Below, piece by piece: positions 8,624-18,689 of a stretch of 64,000 nt of DNA (position 1 is the first letter of the stretch; each line of letters starts with the position of its first letter). Source of the DNA: Colwellia chukchiensis. GTDB lineage: Bacteria; Pseudomonadota; Gammaproteobacteria; Enterobacterales; Alteromonadaceae. The notes under the pieces are model-generated. The model was not told the origin of the DNA and did no database searches. It saw nothing but the letters and a program-made list of their open reading frames with translations. Where the stretch lies: positions 1-64,000 of the forward strand of contig NZ_NBOC01000005.1 of NCBI RefSeq assembly GCF_002104455.1, given 5' to 3'. A program made the position numbers and the translations under genes.

Positions 8624-9823
8624 ATGTCAGATGTAAACCAAGCGTTTGCAGAGTTAAAACGTGGGGTAGAAGAAATTCTGCTTGAAGATGAATTGCTAGA
8701 GAAATTAAAGCAAGGAAAAACGCTAAAAATTAAGGCAGGTTTTGATCCCACTGCGCCAGACTTGCACTTTGGTCATACGGTATTGATCAATAAACTGCGC
8801 CAGTTTCAGCAATTAGGTCATGAAGTTATTTTTCTAATTGGCGATTTTACTGGCATGATTGGCGATCCCAGTGGCAAAAATGTCACGCGTAAGCCGCTCA
8901 GTAAAGCTGAAGTGTTAGCGAATGCCGAAACTTATAAAGAGCAAGTATTTAAAATATTAGATCCGAACAAAACGCGGGTCGCGTTTAACTCGACCTGGAT
9001 GGACGAATTAGGTGCAGCTGGCATGTTAAAGCTAGCGTCTCGTCAAACCGTGGCACGCATGATGGAGCGTGATGACTTTAAAAAACGTTATGCGAACGGT
9101 CAAGCGATAGCAATTCATGAATTTATGTACCCGTTAGTGCAAGGTTGGGATTCAGTTGCCTTAGAGGCTGATGTGGAATTAGGCGGCACAGATCAAAAGT
9201 TTAACTTATTGATGGGCCGCGAATTACAAAAGTCAGAAGGCATGCGCCCGCAAACCGTGATCATGACACCATTGCTTGAAGGCCTCGATGGTGTTCAAAA
9301 AATGTCGAAATCATTGAATAACTATATTGGCATTACGGATGCGCCAAACGAGATGTTCGGTAAGGTTATGTCAATTTCTGATGACCTAATGTGGCGTTAC
9401 TACGAGTTGCTAAGCTTTAAGTCAATTGCTGTGATTAACGATTATAAAGACAAGATTGCGCAAGGGGCAAACCCACGCGATATTAAAATTGAGTTAGCGA
9501 AAGAGCTGATCGCACGTTTTCATGATCAAGCAGCGGCTGAAGCAGCACATCAAGAATTTATTAATCGCTTTCAAAAAGGCGCATTGCCAGATGAAATACC
9601 AGAAGTGACTTTGGTAGCTGAAAACGGTGAAATAGCGATTGCTAACTTATTAAAATCCGCCGGCTTAGTGGCCAGTACTTCGGATGCTTTGCGTATGATA
9701 AAGCAAGGCGCGGCTAAAATTGATGGCGAAAAAATTACCGATAATAAGTTGGTAATAAAAGCCGGCTCGTCTGCCATTTATCAAGTGGGTAAGCGTAAGT
9801 TTGCCAAAGTTGATGTTAGCTAA
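8624..9823 (+). CDS. tyrS: Tyrosyl-tRNA synthetase
   Basis: The 399-residue class I synthetase charges tRNA-Tyr. The HIGH-type motif HFGH lies in [11 protein letters not shown] near residue 45, the KMSKS motif is near 228, and a C-terminal S4 RNA-binding domain starts at about 335 ([21 protein letters not shown]). The length and the N-terminal insertion type fit the TyrRS group found in many proteobacteria (TyrZ-like branch) rather than the shorter E. coli-like form. It is a single gene, preceded by GGAGTCGAGTAA and closed by a strong terminator. Confidence 0.96.
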   Translation: MSDVNQAFAELKRGVEEILLEDELLEKLKQGKTLKIKAGFDPTAPDLHFGHTVLINKLRQFQQLGHEVIFLIGDFTGMIGDPSGKNVTRKPLSKAEVLANAETYKEQVFKILDPNKTRVAFNSTWMDELGAAGMLKLASRQTVARMMERDDFKKRYANGQAIAIHEFMYPLVQGWDSVALEADVELGGTDQKFNLLMGRELQKSEGMRPQTVIMTPLLEGLDGVQKMSKSLNNYIGITDAPNEMFGKVMSISDDLMWRYYELLSFKSIAVINDYKDKIAQGANPRDIKIELAKELIARFHDQAAAEAAHQEFINRFQKGALPDEIPEVTLVAENGEIAIANLLKSAGLVASTSDALRMIKQGAAKIDGEKITDNKLVIKAGSSAIYQVGKRKFAKVDVS

Positions 9824-9846
9824 TTAACTGTTAAATATAGGTATTT

Positions 9847-9878
9847 AAAAAGCCAGCTTGCTATGCTGGCTTTTTTTT
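9847..9878 (+). terminator. Intrinsic terminator of tyrS
   Basis: The stem AAAAAGCCAGC / GCTGGCTTTTT has a seven-base loop and ends in eight T residues. It lies about 25 bases after the tyrS stop codon and separates tyrS from the nos cluster. Confidence 0.92.
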
Positions 9879-9962
9879 GCGGCAAATTTTTAACATTGCA
9901 CTTTTAATGCTTGTTATAAAGATCACAAATTTTCTGTTTAAGGAGGGAAGAAAAACGCTTTA

Positions 9963-9976
9963 TTGATCTATGTCAG
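9963..9976 (+). promoter_or_regulatory. Dnr/Fnr-like box upstream of nosR
   Basis: TTGATCTATGTCAG has the form TTGAT-N4-GTCAG and is nearly the Dnr consensus. It lies about 114 bases upstream of the nosR start and matches the site at 2952 in all ten conserved bases. Fnr/Dnr-type control of nosRZ is established in denitrifiers; here it is inferred from the site. Confidence 0.55.
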
Positions 9977-10089
9977 TACCGTTAATTTCAAGGCGCGTAA
10001 TATGCGACATATTGTCGCAGTTGTCCCCGTAAAAGTTCGTAAATGGCCTTTACCGGTGACTCATCAACAAGGTGCAGGTATAACGGCCG

Positions 10090-12219
10090 ATGCTTTCTTT
10101 TATATCGAACTTTAAAAAACAGTTCAGGATGTTTTTTGTTCTCTTACTTCTGCTGGGACAGTTTTCCGCGCATGCCTTATTCGTCAGTGAGCCAAGAGCG
10201 CCACTACCGCTGATCAAAGAAATTTTTCCGCAAGCCAGTCAAATATCTGAAAAAGCAGGCGAGCCATTAGTATGGACCATATATCAGCAAGATAAGGTGA
10301 TTGGCTATGCTTTTGAAACCAATGATATCGCTAAAATTCCCGCCTACTCAGGCGAGCCCGTTAATATGTTGGTGGCGATAGACCCACAAGGGGTATATTT
10401 GGGCGCTAAGGTTTTAGAGCATCACGAACCTATCATTTTAGCGGGTATTCCGGAAAGTAAACTTTGGACCTTTACCGAACAATATGATGGTTTGAAGGTT
10501 AGCGACCGCTTAAAAGTAGGCGGAAATGCTCAGGGTAATGTCATTCATTTAGATGGCTTATCTGGGGCAACCGTTACTGTGATGGTGATGAATGTTGCCA
10601 TCACTAAAGCAGCCACTAAAGTGGCACGCGCGCTAGGCATTATTGAAGCCACTGAAGAAATAAAGCAGCCGATGGCAAGCGTATTGCCAGATGTCTATCA
10701 AAAATCAGATTGGCAAACCTTGCTAGGGGATGGCTCCATACGCAAATTATACCTAGATCGTAGCACCGTAGACGACGCCTTTGTTGGTACTGAAGCTGAA
10801 ACCATAGAGCAAGCAACAGCAGAGCAAAAGTCTGATATGTTTGCAGAAATTTATTATGCGCAAGTTGATATTCCAACCATAGGTCGAAACTTACTGGGTG
10901 ATAGTGAGTACCAATGGTTAATGAAGACACTCAAACCTAATGAACACGCCATTATTGTGCTGGGCAATGGTTATTCATTTAAAGGCTCTGGTTATGTGCG
11001 TGGCGGTATTTTTGACCGTATTCAAATATTACAAAATGAAAGTGCATTTGCTTTTCGTGACTTAGACCATAACCGAGTTACGGATTTATATATTGAAGGC
11101 GCCCCGCGCTTCAAAGAAATGTCATTGTTTATCATTCGAGAGCACCATGAATTTAACCCTGGTGTTGATTGGCAGTTTGAATTGTTAGTACGTCGTCAAA
11201 CTGGCGCGGTCGATAGTGTTTTTACCAGTTTTAAAGGTAGCTACCACGGTTTAGAGCAATACTTGCATCGCCCACCTATAGTGTTGCCTGAGCCTGAATT
11301 AACGCTAACTGAGCAAGTATGGCAAGATAAAAAAGTTGAAGTAATTGTGTTGTCGGTATTGATGGCATTGTTACTGGCAACTTTGTTTTTCCAAGATATT
11401 TTAGTTAGACACCCGACCTTTATGCACAACTTTCGCCATGGCTTTTTAGTGGTCACTGTGGTGGTTATAGGCTGGATGTGGGGCGGACAACTGTCTGTGG
11501 TTAACGTATTTACGTTCTTACAGGCCTTTATGTCAGACTTTTCTTGGGACTTATTCCTACTTGACCCTGTGATCTTCATGTTATGGGGCGCCGCTGCGGT
11601 CACTATGTTGCTTTGGGGTCGCGCCGTGTATTGCGGTTGGTTATGCCCGTTTGGCGCCTTACAAGAGTTGATCAATGTGTTTGCGCGCTACATCAAAATT
11701 CCACAATTTGAATTGCCTTGGGCAGTACATGAGCGTTTATGGGCGATTAAATATTTAATTTTATTGGGGCTGTTTGCCTTGTCGCTGGACTCGCTAGCCT
11801 TGGCAGAGCAGTTTGCCGAAGTTGAACCATTTAAAACTACGTTTTTATTAAAGTTTGATCGTGAGTGGCCATTTATCATTTATGCCTTAGCGTTACTAAC
11901 AATTAATATCTTTAATCGTAAATTCTTCTGTCGCTATTTATGTCCACTAGGTGCTGCCTTGTCGACTAGCAATAGTGTGCGCTTATTCAGTTGGTTAAGA
12001 CGTCGTCCTGAGTGTGGTCAGCCATGTAAAACCTGTGCCAAAGAATGCGAAATTCAAGCGATTAACCCCGATGGCGAAATCAACATGCGTGAATGTCATT
12101 ATTGTTTAGATTGCCAAGTGACATATTTCAATGAAGAAAAATGTCCACCATTAAAAAAACTAGCGCGTAAAAAAGCAAAATATAAAGAAACCGAAATTGC
12201 AGCAGTAAATGTGGCTTAA
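10090..12219 (+). CDS. nosR: NosR, membrane flavo-iron-sulfur protein for N2O reduction
   Basis: NosR donates electrons to NosZ and is needed for its expression and maturation. The 709-residue protein has a signal/membrane segment (about 12-30), a periplasmic FMN-binding domain with the flavinylation motif SGATV (Thr161), several membrane helices (about 415-620) and NapH-like CGWLCPFGA and CRYLCPLGA motifs. The C-terminal region has two 4Fe-4S sets (CGQPCKTCAKEC and CHYCLDC). Domain order and size are typical. No good ribosome site precedes ATG 10090, and Met14 is an alternative start. ApbE/NosX, needed for FMN attachment, is not in this cluster and must be elsewhere. Confidence 0.95.
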   Translation: MLSFISNFKKQFRMFFVLLLLLGQFSAHALFVSEPRAPLPLIKEIFPQASQISEKAGEPLVWTIYQQDKVIGYAFETNDIAKIPAYSGEPVNMLVAIDPQGVYLGAKVLEHHEPIILAGIPESKLWTFTEQYDGLKVSDRLKVGGNAQGNVIHLDGLSGATVTVMVMNVAITKAATKVARALGIIEATEEIKQPMASVLPDVYQKSDWQTLLGDGSIRKLYLDRSTVDDAFVGTEAETIEQATAEQKSDMFAEIYYAQVDIPTIGRNLLGDSEYQWLMKTLKPNEHAIIVLGNGYSFKGSGYVRGGIFDRIQILQNESAFAFRDLDHNRVTDLYIEGAPRFKEMSLFIIREHHEFNPGVDWQFELLVRRQTGAVDSVFTSFKGSYHGLEQYLHRPPIVLPEPELTLTEQVWQDKKVEVIVLSVLMALLLATLFFQDILVRHPTFMHNFRHGFLVVTVVVIGWMWGGQLSVVNVFTFLQAFMSDFSWDLFLLDPVIFMLWGAAAVTMLLWGRAVYCGWLCPFGALQELINVFARYIKIPQFELPWAVHERLWAIKYLILLGLFALSLDSLALAEQFAEVEPFKTTFLLKFDREWPFIIYALALLTINIFNRKFFCRYLCPLGAALSTSNSVRLFSWLRRRPECGQPCKTCAKECEIQAINPDGEINMRECHYCLDCQVTYFNEEKCPPLKKLARKKAKYKETEIAAVNVA

Positions 12220-12289
12220 CGACTGTTAACAAGCAGCTCGCAAGCTCAACGATAACAATGAAAATAATGAACCATTATGGAGAAGAGTG

Positions 12290-14179
12290 ATGAGTAACGA
12301 CGAAAAAAGCTCTAATAACGTAGAGTTAGAGAACGAAGGTAGACGTAAGTTTTTTGGTAAAACCGCGTTATTAGGCGCTGGCGCAGTTGCTGCTCCTATG
12401 TCTGCGGCTATGTTTGCATCAATGGCGAAAGCCAATGCAGCAGAAGCGGCGAATAGCCCTTTTATTCACCCGGGTGACTTAGATGAATACTACGGCTTTT
12501 GGAGTGGTGGGCATTCAGGCGAAGTGCGTATTCTCGGTATTCCGTCAATGCGTGAGTTAATGCGTATTCCGGTATTTAATGTTTGTTCGGCCACAGGCTG
12601 GGGCTTAACCAACGAAAGTAAGCGCATAAAAGGCGAAAGTGCTCATGTTTTAGCAGGTGACTCGCATCATCCACACATGAGTATGGATGACGGCCGTTAT
12701 GACGGTAAATATGTTTTTATCAACGATAAAGCTAACTCACGCGTTGCTCGTATTCGTTGTGACATCATGAAAACCGATAAAATGTTGACCGTACCTAACG
12801 TGCAAGCTATTCATGGTTTACGCGTACAAAAAGTACCTTACACTAAGTATGTGGTGTGTAATGGTGAATTTGAAATACCGATGAATAACGACGGTAAAGC
12901 CGGTATGGAAGATGTAAGTAGCTACCGCTCTTTGTACAACGTGATTAATGCCGAAACCATGGAAGTAGCTTTTCAAGTTATGGTGGATGGTAACTTAGAT
13001 AACACAGATGCTGACTACGACGGTAAATATTTTGCCTCAACTTGTTACAACTCTGAAATGGGTATGAATTTAGGTGAAATGATCACGGCAGAGCGTGACC
13101 ATGTAGTTATTTTCAGCTTAGCCGCGTGTGAAGCTGCATTAAAAGCGGGTAAGTTTAAAACCTACAACGGCAATAATGTGCCAGTCTTAGATGGTCGCAA
13201 AGGCTCTGACTTAACGCGTTATATTCCTGTTCCTAAGTCGCCACATGGTTTAAATACCTCACCTGATGGTAAATACTTTGTTGCTAACGGTAAGCTATCG
13301 CCCACGGTATCAGTTATTGCTATCGACAAGCTTGATGCCTTATTTGCCAATAAAATTAAGCCTCGTGAAGCTATTGTTGCTGAGCCAGAGTTAGGCTTAG
13401 GGCCTCTACATACAGCTTTTGATAATCGCGGTAACGCCTTTACGACGTTATTCTTAGATAGTCAAATTGCTAAGTGGAACATTCAAGATGCCATTGATGC
13501 CCACAATGGTAAAAAAGTGAACTATATTCGCCAAAAACTTGATGTGCATTACCAACCTGGTCACAACCATACATCACAAGGTGAAACGCGTGACACCGAT
13601 GGTAAGTGGTTAATATCGCTATGTAAGTTTTCAAAAGACCGTTTCTTACCTGTGGGTCCATTACGCCCTGAAAATGACCAATTGATTGATATTTCGGGTG
13701 ATGAAATGAAGCTTGTGCATGATGGCCCAACCTTTGCTGAACCGCATGATTGTATGATAGTGCACCGCAGTAAAGTGAAGCCGTTAAAATTATGGCCACG
13801 AGACGACCCATTCTTTGCTGAAACCAAAGCACAGGCAAAACGTGATGGGGTTGATGTCTACATGGACAACAAAGTGATCCGCGATGGTAAGAAAGTACGA
13901 GTTTACATGACATCGATCGCCCCTAACTTTGGCATGAGCGAGTTCAAAGTTAAATTAGGTGATGAAGTCACTGTGATTGTCACTAACTTAGACCAAGTGG
14001 AAGATGTTACGCACGGTTTCTGTATGACCAACCACGGTGTACAAATGGAAGTGGCACCACAAGCGACGGCATCAATTACCTTTACTGCCGATAAACCAGG
14101 CGTGCAGTGGTACTACTGTAACTGGTTCTGCCATGCGCTACACATGGAAATGCGTGGTCGTATGCTGGTAGAAGCTTAG
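12290..14179 (+). CDS. nosZ: Nitrous oxide reductase NosZ, Tat-exported (clade I type)
   Basis: NosZ reduces N2O to N2 in the periplasm. The 629-residue precursor has a twin-arginine signal ([15 protein letters not shown], Arg18-Arg19), a beta-propeller with CuZ histidines (beginning GDSHHPHMS), and a C-terminal cupredoxin domain with the complete CuA motif [12 protein letters not shown]. The Tat signal indicates clade I. The start was put at ATG 12290 after GGAGAAGAG; a GTG at 12287 is an alternative. It follows nosR by 70 bases and is probably co-transcribed. A hairpin downstream may separate its expression from nosDFYL. Confidence 0.98.
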   Translation: MSNDEKSSNNVELENEGRRKFFGKTALLGAGAVAAPMSAAMFASMAKANAAEAANSPFIHPGDLDEYYGFWSGGHSGEVRILGIPSMRELMRIPVFNVCSATGWGLTNESKRIKGESAHVLAGDSHHPHMSMDDGRYDGKYVFINDKANSRVARIRCDIMKTDKMLTVPNVQAIHGLRVQKVPYTKYVVCNGEFEIPMNNDGKAGMEDVSSYRSLYNVINAETMEVAFQVMVDGNLDNTDADYDGKYFASTCYNSEMGMNLGEMITAERDHVVIFSLAACEAALKAGKFKTYNGNNVPVLDGRKGSDLTRYIPVPKSPHGLNTSPDGKYFVANGKLSPTVSVIAIDKLDALFANKIKPREAIVAEPELGLGPLHTAFDNRGNAFTTLFLDSQIAKWNIQDAIDAHNGKKVNYIRQKLDVHYQPGHNHTSQGETRDTDGKWLISLCKFSKDRFLPVGPLRPENDQLIDISGDEMKLVHDGPTFAEPHDCMIVHRSKVKPLKLWPRDDPFFAETKAQAKRDGVDVYMDNKVIRDGKKVRVYMTSIAPNFGMSEFKVKLGDEVTVIVTNLDQVEDVTHGFCMTNHGVQMEVAPQATASITFTADKPGVQWYYCNWFCHALHMEMRGRMLVEA

Positions 14180-14326
14180 GTTATGCGCTCAGCCGCTGGC
14201 ACATTGACGGCGGCATTTTAACGCCATATTCTACTTAAATTATGGCAACTGCAGTGTATGTAGTTGCATAAACATTGAAGTGAAATTTAGCGTTGCCGTT
14301 AGTTAAAAACTAAAGGGTAATAAATA

Positions 14327-14360
14327 GCGGCAATAGCGACTTAAGTTATTGCCGCATTTT
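14327..14360 (+). terminator. Hairpin between nosZ and nosD, probable (partial) terminator
   Basis: GCGGCAATA at 14327-14335 pairs perfectly with TATTGCCGC at 14347-14355, followed by ATTTTAATTTT. The nine-pair stem and T-rich tail look like an intrinsic terminator, placed 20 bases before nosD. A second, weaker GC stem (GCCGC/GCGGC) lies at 14192-14214, just after nosZ. Together they suggest that nosDFYL is transcribed at a lower level than nosZ. Confidence 0.6.
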
Positions 14361-14380
14361 AATTTTAAAAGGTTAAGTTT

Positions 14381-15739
14381 TTGCGATACTTTTTCTTACA
14401 GATAGTTTCGGTTGTATTGTTATGCATGAGTACGCACAACAGCAACGCGTTTGCGGCAACAATTGCCGTGACACCAAACGATAACTTACAACAACAGCTC
14501 GACCTTAGTGCTGATGGGGATGTTATTGTGCTTGCTGCAGGGCGATACCTAGGTAATTTTGTTATTAAGCGCAAGGTCACCTTAACCAGTGCAAGCCAAG
14601 ATTCATTCGCCATTATTGACGCCCAAGGGCAAGGTCATGCCTTAGAGTTGCTGGCCAGTGACATTGTGTTAGAAAATTTACAAATAGTTAACTGGGGTGA
14701 TGATTTAACGGCACAAGACTCCGGAATTTATGCAACCGAGAACGCCAGTAATATCACCATTAAAAATAATAAATTGCAGGGCGACGGCTTTGGTATTTGG
14801 TTGCAAAAAGGCAAAAATATTAAGGTGCTAGGAAACCAAGTTGTCGGCAATACCGCGTTGCGCTCTGCCGATCGAGGTAATGGCATTCAATTGTCGATTG
14901 TACAAGATGTTGTGGTTAAAAATAACGAAGTATTTCATACCCGTGATGGCATTTATATTATTTCAAGCCAACATAATGTGATCGCCAATAATACCGTTCA
15001 TCATTTACGCTATGGCGTGCACTATATGTATTCGCATAGCAATAAAGTGCTCAATAACACGGCTTTTAAAACTCGCGCCGGTTATGCCTTAATGAGCTCG
15101 CGTGATTTAATCGTCGACGGAAACCGTAGCCTAGACAGTGAAGATTATGGTTTTTTGATGAATTTTATAACCTCATCAACCATCAGCAATAATTACATTA
15201 AAGATGTGTGGACCAAAGTAGAGAACAAGGTGTTAGGTCGTGATGGTAAGGGGCTATTCGTTTATAACTCAGCCTATAACACTATTAAAAACAACCGTAT
15301 AGACACTGCGGAAATTGGTATTCACTTAACCGCAGGCTCAGAAAATACTAAGGTATACGGCAATAATTTTATTAATAACCCAGTGCAAGTGAAATATGTC
15401 TCGAATAAAAAGCAAGAGTGGAGCTTTCAAGGGCAAGGCAATTACTGGAGTAATTATTTAGGTTGGGATATGGATGGCGACGATATTGGCGACGTTATTT
15501 TTGAGCCTAACGACGGTATTGATCAATTGATTTGGCAATACCCAGAAATGAAAATGATCATGGATAGCCCTGTGATTTTAATTTTGCGCTGGATACAAAA
15601 AGAATTTCCAGTATTAAAACCGCCTGGTGTAAAAGACAGCTTTCCTCTGATGCGGCCAATTGTGCAAGCGATGCATGACGATATCGAGCTTGCCACAGAA
15701 AAATTAACCTCGAGCATGAATAAGGCAAATGAACTCTAA
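14381..15739 (+). CDS. nosD: NosD, periplasmic copper-site maturation factor
   Basis: NosD works with the NosFY ABC transporter to assemble the CuZ site of NosZ. The 452-residue protein has a signal peptide (about 1-25, ending NAFAA) and a right-handed parallel beta-helix of repeated NxI/NTV turns typical of carbohydrate-binding CASH domains (about 70-350). The start is TTG at 14381, eight bases after AAAGG. This choice keeps the whole signal peptide, whereas the next ATG (14426) would remove half of it. It overlaps nosF by one base. Confidence 0.95.
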   Translation: MRYFFLQIVSVVLLCMSTHNSNAFAATIAVTPNDNLQQQLDLSADGDVIVLAAGRYLGNFVIKRKVTLTSASQDSFAIIDAQGQGHALELLASDIVLENLQIVNWGDDLTAQDSGIYATENASNITIKNNKLQGDGFGIWLQKGKNIKVLGNQVVGNTALRSADRGNGIQLSIVQDVVVKNNEVFHTRDGIYIISSQHNVIANNTVHHLRYGVHYMYSHSNKVLNNTAFKTRAGYALMSSRDLIVDGNRSLDSEDYGFLMNFITSSTISNNYIKDVWTKVENKVLGRDGKGLFVYNSAYNTIKNNRIDTAEIGIHLTAGSENTKVYGNNFINNPVQVKYVSNKKQEWSFQGQGNYWSNYLGWDMDGDDIGDVIFEPNDGIDQLIWQYPEMKMIMDSPVILILRWIQKEFPVLKPPGVKDSFPLMRPIVQAMHDDIELATEKLTSSMNKANEL

Positions 15740-16662
15740 TGAATGAACCTGTAGTTGTCCTTGAAAATGTCAGTAAGCATTATAACGAACTGAATGCCTT
15801 ATCGGCTATTAATCTAACACTAGCGCAAGGTGAAGTGCTTGGCTTGTTTGGTCACAATGGTGCCGGTAAAACCACCATGATGAAGCTTATTTTAGGGGTA
15901 ATTGCCCCCAATGTAGGCGATGTAACCGTGATGGGGGTTAAGCCTAAAGACAAGTCGGCGTGGCATATGCGCGCCAAAATGGGCTACTTGCCAGAAAACG
16001 TCATGTTTTATGAGCAACTGAGTGGCTTGGAAGTGCTGACTTATTTTGCGCGCCTCAAAGGCCAAAGTAAAAAGCATGCACAAGCACTATTAGAGCAAGT
16101 CGGTATTGCGCATGCAATGGCGCGGCCTGTAAAGACCTACTCCAAAGGCATGCGCCAACGCTTGGGCTTAGCGCAAGCTTTTATTGGTCAGCCTAAGCTT
16201 TTACTACTTGATGAACCCACGGTTGGGCTTGATCCCAGCGCAACAGCTGAGTTTTATCAAACGGTTGACCAATTGAAAACCCAAGGTACAAGTGTGGTGT
16301 TATGCTCACATGTCTTGCCCGGTGTTGAGCAACACATAGACCGCGCTATGATCATATCGGGTGGTAAAACCTTGGCTTTGGGCACCATTGCTGAGCTTAG
16401 GGCACAAGCTAATTTGCCGATAAAAATCAGGCCGCAAGGGTTAAATGGCGCAGTTGTTAATGACCTAGCGCTAAAAAATTACTTAGATGAGCATGGCGCG
16501 TTGCACGTACCAGCCCAAGAAAAGCTTAGTGTGTTACGCCATTTACTTGCTGCACAAAGTTTAAGTGATATTCATCTAGAATCAGCAAATTTAGAACAAG
16601 TTTATCAATATTACTTGAGCCAAGCCGCGGTGCAAGATAACAATCATAAGGCAGGTGTATAA
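15739..16662 (+). CDS. nosF: NosF, ABC transporter ATPase
   Basis: The 307-residue cytoplasmic ATPase pairs with NosY to drive copper-site maturation of NosZ through NosD. It has Walker A GHNGAGKTT near residue 38, signature YSKGMRQRLGLAQ and Walker B LLLLDEPTVGLDP. The C-terminal 80 residues are the usual extension after the ATPase. It overlaps nosD and nosY by one base each, so the three are translationally coupled. Confidence 0.96.
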   Translation: MNEPVVVLENVSKHYNELNALSAINLTLAQGEVLGLFGHNGAGKTTMMKLILGVIAPNVGDVTVMGVKPKDKSAWHMRAKMGYLPENVMFYEQLSGLEVLTYFARLKGQSKKHAQALLEQVGIAHAMARPVKTYSKGMRQRLGLAQAFIGQPKLLLLDEPTVGLDPSATAEFYQTVDQLKTQGTSVVLCSHVLPGVEQHIDRAMIISGGKTLALGTIAELRAQANLPIKIRPQGLNGAVVNDLALKNYLDEHGALHVPAQEKLSVLRHLLAAQSLSDIHLESANLEQVYQYYLSQAAVQDNNHKAGV

Positions 16663-17480
16663 TGCGGGAAATTTTAACCGTGGCAAACAAAGAGTTTCAT
16701 GATGGTTTGCGTAATCGTTGGTTGCTTTCTATTACGCTAATATTTGCGGTATTGTCAGTGGGGTTGACCTATTTCGGTGCTGCCGCGTCAGGCTCAGTAG
16801 GAATTACTTCGCTTTCCACCACCATTGCAAGCTTAGCGAGTTTAGCGGTTTTTTTGATCCCGTTAATCGCACTATTGCTAAGTTATGATAGTTTTGTTGG
16901 CGAGCAAGAAGGGGGAACCTTATTGTTGTTATTAACTTACCCGCTAAGTAAAAACCAACTTTTACTAGGGAAGTTTTTTGGGCAAGGAGGCATTATTGCC
17001 TTAGCGACCTTTTTAGGCTTTGGCGCTTCAGCTTTGTTGTTATTTGTGCAGCATTATCAAATTAGCATATTACAAACTTTTGCTTACTTTATTGTGAGCG
17101 CTACCCTGCTTGGGCTTAGCTTTACCGCCATAGCTTATATTATTAGTTTATCCGCCAATGAAAAGTCAAAAGCTGCCGGCGCGGCATTAATCACTTGGTT
17201 TTTCTTTGCTTTAGTTTTTGATTTAGCCTTACTCGCGCTATTGGTAGGAACAGAGTCTAGCTTAAATCAAAATACATTGACGCAACTGATGATGCTAAAT
17301 CCAGCCGATATTTTTCGTTTGGTTAACTTGGCTGGCTTAGATAGCTCAGATGTTAATGGTGCGCTTGCAGTGGCCATTAATGCTAAATTATCACAAGCAC
17401 AATTAATTGCTATTTTGCTCAGTTGGGTGCTTGCACCGCTAGTGATCGCATCAATCATTTTCAAACGTAAAAAACTTTAA
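16662..17480 (+). CDS. nosY: NosY, ABC transporter permease
   Basis: The 272-residue protein has six predicted membrane helices and belongs to the ABC-2 type permeases. It forms the NosFY transporter in the inner membrane. Characteristic features are the N-terminal ILTVANKEFHDGLRNRW before the first helix and the loop YDSFVGEQEGGTLLLLLTYP, usual in NosY. Its ATG overlaps the nosF stop by one base, and nosL follows after 11 bases. Confidence 0.95.
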   Translation: MREILTVANKEFHDGLRNRWLLSITLIFAVLSVGLTYFGAAASGSVGITSLSTTIASLASLAVFLIPLIALLLSYDSFVGEQEGGTLLLLLTYPLSKNQLLLGKFFGQGGIIALATFLGFGASALLLFVQHYQISILQTFAYFIVSATLLGLSFTAIAYIISLSANEKSKAAGAALITWFFFALVFDLALLALLVGTESSLNQNTLTQLMMLNPADIFRLVNLAGLDSSDVNGALAVAINAKLSQAQLIAILLSWVLAPLVIASIIFKRKKL

Positions 17481-17491
17481 AGGTAATAGCC

Positions 17492-17992
17492 ATGTTTCGT
17501 GCTCTTTTGTTTTCTTCACTCTTTCTTTTGTTGGCCGGCTGCATTGAGCAAAGCAAGCAACAACAGATGCTGCATCAAGCCGTTGCCATTGAAAGCCGCG
17601 ATGAATGCCATTTATGCGGCATGTTGATTAGTAACTTTTCGGGGCCCAAAGGGCAGTTATTTCGTCGGGGGATCACTGAAGCTGACGGTGAGCAAGTGAA
17701 AAAATTCTGCTCGACACGCGATATGTTCAGCTTTTATTTAGATCCGGAAAATAAACGCAATGTCAGCACAATATTAGTGCATGATATGAGCAAAGCACCT
17801 TGGGATGCGCCTAACGACGGCTACTTTATCGATGCCCGTCAAGCCTGGTATGTGGTTGGCTCAGAAAAAACCGGTGCGATGGGCAAAACCTTAGCCAGTT
17901 TTTCAACCAAGGCTGATGCAGAAGCTTTTGCCAGCGAGTTTGGTGGCCATGTTATCGACTTTGATGGTGTTGATTATCAGGCGCTACAATAG
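17492..17992 (+). CDS. nosL: NosL, copper-binding lipoprotein
   Basis: NosL is the copper(I) donor for NosZ maturation, anchored as a lipoprotein on the periplasmic side. The 166-residue precursor has a lipobox LLAGC (Cys17), the metal-site motif CHLCGM near residue 40, and the family segment GAMGKTLASFSTKADAEAF. The ribosome site AAAGGTAATAG precedes the start. It ends the nos operon; no clear terminator follows. Confidence 0.95.
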   Translation: MFRALLFSSLFLLLAGCIEQSKQQQMLHQAVAIESRDECHLCGMLISNFSGPKGQLFRRGITEADGEQVKKFCSTRDMFSFYLDPENKRNVSTILVHDMSKAPWDAPNDGYFIDARQAWYVVGSEKTGAMGKTLASFSTKADAEAFASEFGGHVIDFDGVDYQALQ

Positions 17993-18095
17993 TGCCTTGT
18001 TTAGCGCTAACGGCAAAGTTAGGCCACTAATGTTGTAATTTAAATTCAGCTAGGTAACCTAAAGGCATAGTTTCTTTGATGGCAAGCCAATAACC

Positions 18096-18689
18096 ATGCG
18101 CTTACTTAGCTGTTTTGTATGCATTTTCGCACTCGCTTCGTGTGCGGTTAGTAACAGTACCAACACAGTGTTTCGTGGCGGCTATGATTTCACCGCATTG
18201 CACAGCTATAGCATTTATAGTCGCCATTCGGCGTTTGGTGAAATGCAAAGTATCGCAGATAGTACGCGTAACCATATTGAGCTCGCTATCGAGCAGAACT
18301 TTGCCAGTATCGGCTTAACCTATCAAAGCGCAGACAAGGCCGATGTGGTCATTGCCTACCTTATACTGAACCCCAACTCGGGTGAATTAGCGAGATATAA
18401 TCAACAAGTTAAGTACTGCGGTTTTTGTTTAAATGCTGGTACTAGCGCCTATACGCAGTTGCAGAAAAACTTACGTGCCGGCAGTTTGCTAATCGATATT
18501 GTTGACGTGCGTAGTCAGCGCAGTATTTGGCGCAGTGTTTATCCGCTCAAACCAAGTGATAAAGACAATAGTCGCGAAAGACAAAGCAAAATACGCCACG
18601 CTGTGGATACTATGTTGAAAGATTTTCCGCTAAATGCCTCGAAAAAAAGCGCCAGGGTTAGTTATTTTGCGAGCGATGTTCTGTCATGA
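18096..18689 (+). CDS. DUF4136-like lipoprotein
   Basis: The 197-residue protein has a lipoprotein signal with LASC (Cys16) followed by a single domain resembling DUF4136 (YDFTALHSYSIYS, then ADVVIAYLI, and late SIWRSVYPLKPS). Such proteins are exported envelope lipoproteins of unknown function. Its stop overlaps the next start by four bases (ATGA), so the two form a coupled pair. It begins 103 bases after nosL without a visible terminator, so read-through from the nos operon is possible, but a functional tie is not shown. Confidence 0.7.
   Translation: MRLLSCFVCIFALASCAVSNSTNTVFRGGYDFTALHSYSIYSRHSAFGEMQSIADSTRNHIELAIEQNFASIGLTYQSADKADVVIAYLILNPNSGELARYNQQVKYCGFCLNAGTSAYTQLQKNLRAGSLLIDIVDVRSQRSIWRSVYPLKPSDKDNSRERQSKIRHAVDTMLKDFPLNASKKSARVSYFASDVLS

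Noticed and set aside
10002-10114. A 37-codon open frame upstream of and overlapping nosR
   Set aside because: No ribosome site at its ATG, composition unremarkable, and it overlaps nosR in another frame; chance is the simplest explanation.
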